Source: an uncultured Clostridia bacterium (lineage in GTDB: Bacteria > Bacillota_A > Clostridia > Oscillospirales > Oscillospiraceae). Taken from it: a stretch of 10,793 nucleotides of DNA. The first letter of the stretch is position 1; each line of letters opens with the position of its first letter. Location of the stretch: the NCBI GenBank assembly GCA_947167435.1, contig CAMVIC010000041.1, forward strand, positions 1 through 10,793, in the 5' to 3' direction. Under the pieces are notes generated by a model, which was not told the DNA's origin, did no database searches, and was given only the letters and a program-made list of their open reading frames with translations. This document shows, in pieces, positions 7,152-10,793 of the stretch. A program made the position numbers and the translations under genes.

Positions 7152-8150
7152 TTACTCCTGAGACTCCGTCCCGGGAAAGCTGATGCGGTTGCGCCCCACG
7201 GCGGGGCCGTGATCCTCCAGACGGTAGTCCGGCGGAAGAATGATCATCTCCGGCTCCAGAAACACACCGCTTTTTTCATAGACGGTGTTTCGCACGTGCA
7301 TCATCAGATCGTATACGTCGTGAGAGCTGGCGCCGCCTGTGTTGACCACGAAGCCCGCGTGCTTCTCGCTCACCTGGGCGCCGCCCACGGCATAGCCCTT
7401 CAGCCCCGCCTCGTCGATGAGGGCGGCGGCATAGTGCCCCTCCGGCCGCTTGAAGGCGCTGCCGGCGGAGGGCAGATCCAGCGGCTGCTTTTCCCGCCGC
7501 TTTTCGCCCAGCTCCCGCATGCGCCCGGCGATGGCCTCCGGCTCGTCCTGCTCCAGGCGGAACACGGCCGACAGCACCACAAAGCCGCCTACGGAGTTGA
7601 AGCGGCTGCGCCGGTAGGAGAAGGCACACTGCTCGTTTGTCAGCTCATACATTCCCTGGTCCGGCAGATACAGGCACACCACGCTCTCGATGACGTCCTT
7701 CAGCTCTCCGCCGTAGGCGCCCGCATTCATGATGCACCCGCCGCCCAGGCTGCCCGGAATGCCGGAGGCAAACTCCAGCCCCTTCAGGCCGTGCTGCTGG
7801 GCAAAGCCCGACAGCCGCGCCAGGGAGACGCCCGCCTCGGCGTAAACGGCGCCGTCCGGCAGGAGAAAGAGCTTGGTGAGCTTTTCGGTGCTGATGAGAA
7901 AAACCTCCTGCAGTCCCTCATCGGGAAAGAGGATGTTGGTGCCGTTTCCGAGCATCAGGGGCGCAAGCTCCTGTTCCTTGAGAATGGCACAGATTTTTGT
8001 CAGACTGGTCACGTCGGAAGGAAAGGCGATGGCCCGGGCAGGCCCGCCGATCCGGAAGGAGCAGTGGGCGGACAGCGGCTCCTGCTCCAGCAGCTTCATG
8101 CCGGGCAGGGCCTCCTTGATTCGGGCGATGGCAAGTTCCAGATTTTCCAT
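7152..8150 (-). CDS. murB: UDP-N-acetylenolpyruvoylglucosamine reductase
   Basis: MurB is the FAD enzyme that reduces the enolpyruvyl group with NADPH to give UDP-N-acetylmuramate, the second committed step of peptidoglycan synthesis in the cytosol. The 332-residue protein shows HCSFRIGG at 29-36, GNGTNILF at 68-75, the FAD-binding GIPGSLGGGCIMNAGAYG at 130-147, active-site region SYRRSRF at 178-184, the proton-donor serine in SAGSAFKRP (S231), and the late glutamate in LEPEM (E301). About 27 residues (306-332) extend past the point where most family members end; this tail is charged and has no recognisable motif. The start at 8150 has a modest GGAG about 8 nt upstream. It lies 36 bp after hprK and 22 bp before rapZ, in the same operon. 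Confidence 0.97.
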   Translation of the reverse strand: MENLELAIARIKEALPGMKLLEQEPLSAHCSFRIGGPARAIAFPSDVTSLTKICAILKEQELAPLMLGNGTNILFPDEGLQEVFLISTEKLTKLFLLPDGAVYAEAGVSLARLSGFAQQHGLKGLEFASGIPGSLGGGCIMNAGAYGGELKDVIESVVCLYLPDQGMYELTNEQCAFSYRRSRFNSVGGFVVLSAVFRLEQDEPEAIAGRMRELGEKRREKQPLDLPSAGSAFKRPEGHYAAALIDEAGLKGYAVGGAQVSEKHAGFVVNTGGASSHDVYDLMMHVRNTVYEKSGVFLEPEMIILPPDYRLEDHGPAVGRNRISFPGTESQE

Positions 8151-8186
8151 ATGATAACTCCGCTTGTTTCAGATTTGCTCCGGGAT

Positions 8187-9125
8187 TCAGAAGGCCCCGG
8201 AATCGATCATGCTGTCGTGCTCGGCGGCCAGAGCCTCGGCGGCATTGTAGCCCATCTTCTTCTGGCGGTTGTTCATGGCCGCCAGCTCCAGAATAACCGC
8301 AAGGTTCCGTCCGGGGGTCACCGGAATGGTGACCAGGGGCAGCTTCACGCCCAGGATCTCCTCAGTCTCGCTCTCCAGCCCCAGCCGGTCGTAGGCCTTG
8401 CCCGCCTGCCAGTGCTCCATGCGGACCACCACGTCGATGTTGGTCTCCGGCTTTACCGCGCCGATGCCGTAGATGTGGCGCACGTTGATCACGCCGATGC
8501 CGCGCAGCTCCATGTAGTAGCGGATGATGGCCGGGGCGGTGCCCACCAGGGTGTTCTTGCCCACGAGCTTGATCTCCACCGCGTCGTCCGCCACCAGACG
8601 ATGGCCGCGCTTTATGAGCTCCAGGGCGGTTTCGCTTTTCCCGATGCCGCTGTCGCCCATGAGCAGCACGCCCTCGCCGTAGACCTCCACCAGCACGCCG
8701 TGGGTGGTGAGACGGGGGGCCAGATAGTTGTGCAGGGTGCGGATCACGTCCGCCTGAAAGTCCGAGGTGTCCTGGTCGGTGGTGAACAGGTTCCGGTCAT
8801 ACTTGATCGCCATCTCCAGACACTCGGGGGAGGGCTTGACCCCGTGGCAGATTACCAGGCCGCCGATGTCGTAGCCCATGAAGCGCTCGTAGGCGTGCAG
8901 CCGCTCCTGGTGGGAGAGGGTGTTCAGATAGGTGCTCTCCACCCGGCCGATGATCTGCAGACGCTTCGGGTCAAAATAATTGTAAAAACCGGTCAGCTGC
9001 ATGGCGGGGCGGTTTACGTCCGCCGTGGTAAGCACTGCGTTTTCGTAGTTTTTGGACAGATGGAGCGGCGTGAGGCCGTGCTCCTCGGCGATGGTCTTGA
9101 GCTTGACGCTGTACTTGCTTCTCAT
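8187..9125 (-). CDS. hprK: HPr kinase/phosphorylase
   Basis: This bifunctional enzyme phosphorylates and dephosphorylates a serine of HPr, the phosphotransferase-system carrier, and so sets CcpA-dependent carbon catabolite control in Firmicutes. The 312-residue protein has the N-terminal domain (to about 130), H142 before the nucleotide site, the Walker A GDSGIGKS at 157-164, and the family signature MELRGIGVINV. The C-terminal end (NNRQKKMGYNAAEAL) also fits. The start at 9125 was chosen because GGGAGGT lies 7 nt upstream and the protein begins as the family does. The open frame continues to 9542, but that extension runs antisense to rpmB. It is the first gene of the hprK-murB-rapZ-whiA operon, with a good promoter at 9167-9195. 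Confidence 0.97.
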   Translation of the reverse strand: MRSKYSVKLKTIAEEHGLTPLHLSKNYENAVLTTADVNRPAMQLTGFYNYFDPKRLQIIGRVESTYLNTLSHQERLHAYERFMGYDIGGLVICHGVKPSPECLEMAIKYDRNLFTTDQDTSDFQADVIRTLHNYLAPRLTTHGVLVEVYGEGVLLMGDSGIGKSETALELIKRGHRLVADDAVEIKLVGKNTLVGTAPAIIRYYMELRGIGVINVRHIYGIGAVKPETNIDVVVRMEHWQAGKAYDRLGLESETEEILGVKLPLVTIPVTPGRNLAVILELAAMNNRQKKMGYNAAEALAAEHDSMIDSGAF

Positions 9126-9166
9126 ATCCGGACCTCCCAAATCCCTGTGTGTTCCATAATATATCC

Positions 9167-9195
9167 ATTGTACCCTCTCCGGCGTTTTTTGGCAA
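9167..9195 (-). promoter_or_regulatory. sigma-A-type promoter of the hprK operon
   Basis: On the minus strand TTGCCA (9195-9190) and TACAAT (9172-9167) are separated by exactly 17 bp, close to the TTGACA/TATAAT consensus. Transcription would start near 9160, giving a leader of about 35 nt before hprK. It is back to back with the rpmB promoter. Confidence 0.8.
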
Positions 9196-9248
9196 CGGCT
9201 TTTCGGGGAAGAAAAGAAACAGATTTTTTGCAAAGGTAAAAATTTTGC

Positions 9249-9277
9249 TTGCAATTGCCGGGCCTGTCTGCTATTAT
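9249..9277 (+). promoter_or_regulatory. sigma-A-type promoter of rpmB
   Basis: TTGCAA (9249-9254) and TATTAT (9272-9277) are 17 bp apart, close to consensus. The start of transcription should fall near 9284, about 50 nt before rpmB. Only 53 bp separate its -35 from that of the divergent hprK promoter. Confidence 0.8.
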
Positions 9278-9335
9278 ATATGAGCTGTCCTTTTGGACGC
9301 TTTCTCAGAACACGAGCAAGGAGGTGCTTCAACTT

Positions 9336-9524
9336 ATGGCAAAGTGCCAGTTCTGCGACAAGGATGTGGCCTTCGGGATTCAGGTCAGCCATTCTCACAG
9401 ACGCTCCAATCGTACTTGGAAGCCGAACGTGAAGCGCGTCAAGGCCATCGTGGACGGTTCCCCCAAGCATGTCTACGTCTGCACCCGCTGCCTGCGCAGC
9501 GGCAAGGTCACCCGCGCTGTGTAA
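9336..9524 (+). CDS. rpmB: 50S ribosomal protein L28, zinc-binding type
   Basis: This 62-residue protein matches bacterial L28, a component of the large ribosomal subunit (MAKCQFC start; SHSHRRSNRTWKPN in the middle; RCLRSGKVTRAV end). It keeps two CxxC pairs, C4/C7 and C49/C52, which mark the zinc-ribbon form of L28 as opposed to the cysteine-free paralogue that some bacteria use in zinc shortage. The start at 9336 follows AAGGAGGTG by 9 nt; a longer open frame upstream was rejected for this reason. It is a single-gene unit with its own promoter and a terminator 18 bp after the stop. Confidence 0.97.
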   Translation: MAKCQFCDKDVAFGIQVSHSHRRSNRTWKPNVKRVKAIVDGSPKHVYVCTRCLRSGKVTRAV

Positions 9525-9542
9525 TTTCATTACCCGAAACAA

Positions 9543-9574
9543 AGCCTGTTGGAACTGCTCCGACGGGCTTTTTT
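9543..9574 (+). terminator. intrinsic terminator of rpmB
   Basis: An 11-bp stem with two G-T pairs (9543-9553 with 9559-9569) closes a five-base loop and runs into six T at 9569-9574. It separates rpmB from xpt. Confidence 0.92.
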
Positions 9575-9643
9575 CGGTTTTCCCGGAAAAGCCCCGCTTT
9601 CACGGGAAACGGGCGTTTATTTGTGTTTTGTGCACTTTGCATC

Positions 9644-9672
9644 TTGCGCATTTGGCCGCCGTCCGATAGGAT
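9644..9672 (+). promoter_or_regulatory. probable promoter of xpt
   Basis: TTGCGC (9644-9649) and TAGGAT (9667-9672) are 17 bp apart. The match is moderate, but the position between the rpmB terminator and the xpt RBS is right. The leader would be only about 20 nt long, leaving no room for a riboswitch. Confidence 0.55.
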
Positions 9673-9700
9673 ATAGAAAAACGAAACAGGAGGACGCGTT

Positions 9701-10273
9701 ATGAAGGCTCTGGAAGAACGGATTGTCCGGGACGGGACCATCCGGCCCGGCGGGATTCTGAAAGTGGACAATTTCCTCAACCACCAGATCGACCCGCAGC
9801 TGCTGTACGATATGGCCCGGGAGTTTTACCGCCTCTTCGGCGGGGAAGGGGTCAACAAGATCCTCACCATCGAGGCCTCCGGCATCGCCATGGCGGCCAT
9901 GACCGGCTACGTCTTCGGCTGCCCTCTGGTTTTCGCAAAAAAGAGCAAGAGCCGCAACATCGCCGATGACGTGTACGCAGTGGAGGTGGAGTCCTTCACC
10001 CACGGCAACACCAACACCGTAGTGGTGTCCCGGGAATATCTGGGACCGGAGGACCGGGTGCTGATTATCGACGACTTCCTGGCCACCGGCGCTGCCCTGG
10101 TGGGGCTCAAGGCCCTGGTGGAGCAGGCAGGCGGCACGGTGGTGGGCGCCGGCATCGCCATCGAAAAGGCCTTTCAGGGCGGCGGAGAGCTGCTGCGGCA
10201 GAAGGGCCTGCGGGTAGAGTCTCTGGCGCGCATCGCCGCCATGGGAGACGACGGCAGCATCGAATTCTGCTGA
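9701..10273 (+). CDS. xpt: xanthine phosphoribosyltransferase
   Basis: This 190-residue enzyme adds phosphoribose from PRPP to xanthine to give XMP in cytosolic purine salvage. It is closely similar along its length to the remembered B. subtilis Xpt: KVDNFLNHQIDP at 21-32, TIEASGIA at 56-63, SFTHGNTNT at 98-106 and the PRPP-binding loop VLIIDDFLATGAA at 120-132, then IEKAFQGG and VESLARI near the end. The start at 9701 has AGGAGG 7 nt upstream. In B. subtilis xpt is preceded by a guanine riboswitch. Here the short leader has none, and the riboswitch lies after xpt, serving the next gene. No clear terminator follows the gene; a weak TTCC/GGAA hairpin near 10303 is unconvincing. Confidence 0.96.
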   Translation: MKALEERIVRDGTIRPGGILKVDNFLNHQIDPQLLYDMAREFYRLFGGEGVNKILTIEASGIAMAAMTGYVFGCPLVFAKKSKSRNIADDVYAVEVESFTHGNTNTVVVSREYLGPEDRVLIIDDFLATGAALVGLKALVEQAGGTVVGAGIAIEKAFQGGGELLRQKGLRVESLARIAAMGDDGSIEFC

Positions 10274-10372
10274 GTACTGCCAAATAAATGATAAATGGTT
10301 TCCATAATGGAATTTTCTCCCTTTTATACAAAAATTTAAAGCATAAAATGTTCAAAACAGCCAAAAACATGC

Positions 10373-10401
10373 TTGACTTTTCAGACATCAACTGATATGC
10401 T
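10373..10401 (+). promoter_or_regulatory. promoter of the riboswitch-controlled gene
   Basis: TTGACT (10373-10378) and TATGCT (10396-10401) are 17 bp apart. Transcription would begin near 10408, just ahead of the riboswitch aptamer, so the gene at 10720 is transcribed separately from xpt. Confidence 0.8.
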
Positions 10402-10423
10402 ACCACCATAAAAGTGAACATGA

Positions 10424-10494
10424 TTTCGATATATCACAAATGATATGGATTTGAAGTCTCTACCCGGTTACCGTAAATGACCGGACTATCGAAA
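10424..10494 (+). ncRNA. purine riboswitch aptamer, guanine class
   Basis: The three-helix purine aptamer can be drawn in full. P1 is TTTCGATA (10424-10431) with TATCGAAA (10487-10494). P2 is CAAAT (10437-10441) with ATTTG (10449-10453), with loop GATATGG. P3 is CCGGTTA (10464-10470) with TGACCGG (10478-10484), with loop CCGTAAA. The junction reads AAGTCTCTACC, so the invariant uridines that correspond to U47 and U51 of the B. subtilis xpt aptamer are at 10457 and 10461. The base that sets specificity is C10486 (C74 in the usual numbering), which indicates guanine/hypoxanthine rather than adenine. U48C (10458) is at the flipped-out position and is tolerated. Ligand class is by family knowledge; binding was not tested. 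Confidence 0.95.
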
Positions 10495-10532
10495 ATGCAC
10501 AGCAGGACGGCGCGGCCGGGCTGCGAGGTTTC

Positions 10533-10573
10533 GCATTGGAGAGGAGACGGACAATCTTTCTTCAATGCTTTTT
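10533..10573 (+). terminator. riboswitch expression-platform terminator
   Basis: GCATTGGAG (10533-10541) pairs with CTTCAATGC (10560-10568), with one G-T pair, and is followed by TTTTT (10569-10573). A competing antiterminator is visible: CGAAA of the P1 3' strand (10490-10494) can pair with TTTCG (10529-10533), or AATGC (10494-10498) with GCATT (10533-10537), supported by CAGC/GCTG (10500-10503 with 10520-10523). Ligand binding would hold P1 and let the terminator form, so guanine should switch the gene off. The switch mechanism is inferred from the base pairing. Confidence 0.75.
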
Positions 10574-10703
10574 CATTTCCCTGCGCCAGCGGACGCGGCG
10601 CGCCTCACTTCGCTCCCAAAACCGCCTGTGCGGTTTCGGTGAATCGGGAGTGCGGGCCAGGAACGGCCCGCCTCTCCGCAATTTCCCATATACATTTTTA
10701 TAA
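10574..10703 (+). other. GC-rich folded leader segment of unknown role
   Basis: No gene is seen here. Between the riboswitch terminator and the RBS lie several hairpins in series. GCGCC (10583-10587) pairs with GGCGC (10597-10601). CGCTCCC (10611-10617) pairs with GGGAGTG (10646-10652) around a perfect inner hairpin (AAACCGC 10619-10625 with GCGGTTT 10630-10636). GCGGGCC (10652-10658) pairs with GGCCCGC (10665-10671). None has a T-run, so these are not simple terminators. They could be an RNA stabiliser, a second control element or an inserted repeat. The segment contrasts with the AT-rich sequence before 10420 and after 10680. Confidence 0.6.
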
Positions 10704-10719
10704 AGGAGAAAATCAGAGA

Positions 10720-10793
10720 ATGAAAAAGATCCTTGCCATGCTGCTCGCTCTGGTTATGGTCGTCGCCCTTGGCGCCGTCAACAATGCCACTGC
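10720..10793 (+). CDS. secreted or membrane-anchored protein, N-terminus only
   Basis: The first 24 codons are present before the window ends, reading MKKILAMLLALVMVVALGAVNN and continuing with ATA. This is a classic export signal: two lysines then a hydrophobic stretch of about 16 residues. AGGAG lies about 11 nt upstream of the ATG. No lipobox cysteine appears in the visible part, so it is either a signal peptidase I substrate or the cysteine comes later. Because a guanine-class riboswitch precedes it, it may be a purine or nucleoside uptake protein such as a BMP-family solute-binding protein, but this is inferred from context only. Confidence 0.8.
   Translation, partial: MKKILAMLLALVMVVALGAVNNAT

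Noticed and set aside
7113..9239. 708-codon + strand open frame opposite murB and hprK
   Set aside because: It spans two well-identified minus-strand genes and the hprK promoter; it is a GC-bias shadow.
9126..9542. N-terminal extension of hprK up to 9542
   Set aside because: The extra residues do not resemble HPr kinase, run antisense to rpmB, and lie upstream of the hprK promoter and RBS. The start at 9125 has GGGAGGT at good spacing.
1..10793. CRISPR array, tRNA or rRNA genes, insertion sequences, attachment sites
   Set aside because: No regularly spaced repeats, no tRNA cloverleaf, no rRNA segment, and no transposase or integrase frame or matching terminal inverted repeats were seen on either strand.

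Overview
The window looks like a chromosomal piece of a fairly GC-rich Clostridia-class Firmicute, probably Oscillospiraceae/Ruminococcaceae-like. The reasons are hprK and whiA together, a zinc-type L28, a guanine-class riboswitch, strong AGGAGG-type ribosome binding sites, and a secreted-protein N-terminus of the MKKILAMLLALVMV type. The assignment is by family knowledge and style, not by a database match.

Layout. Positions 1-140 hold the tail of an upstream + strand transcript and two stacked terminators. The minus strand then carries a two-gene unit read right to left: dnaE (4624-1145), followed 11 nt later by a fused Nudix-nitroreductase gene (1133-165). Between dnaE and the next minus-strand operon lies a more AT-rich stretch (about 4640-5150) with one + strand small gene (4900-5139). 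It has a strong RBS and a strong terminator, and its product resembles a double-glycine-type leader followed by a four-cysteine core. The minus strand resumes with a compact operon from one well-formed promoter: hprK (9125-8187), murB (8150-7152), rapZ (7129-6272) and whiA (6180-5278). The yvcK/glmR gene that usually sits between rapZ and whiA is absent.

Across a divergent promoter region the + strand carries rpmB (9336-9524) with its own terminator, and xpt (9701-10273). Next comes a new promoter, a guanine-class purine riboswitch (10424-10494) with a terminator-type expression platform, and a further strongly folded GC-rich leader. Last is the first 24 codons of a secreted or membrane-anchored protein (10720 onward), cut by the window edge.

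How the genes fit together: hprK links carbon catabolite control (HPr-Ser phosphorylation) to envelope building (murB; rapZ in amino-sugar control in other bacteria) and to cell division/growth (whiA). xpt and the riboswitch-controlled gene are both expected to serve purine salvage or uptake, but only the second carries the riboswitch. Most of the window is core housekeeping. The points that deserve a second look are the small peptide gene at 4900-5139, the Nudix-nitroreductase fusion, the missing yvcK, and the long folded leader after the riboswitch.
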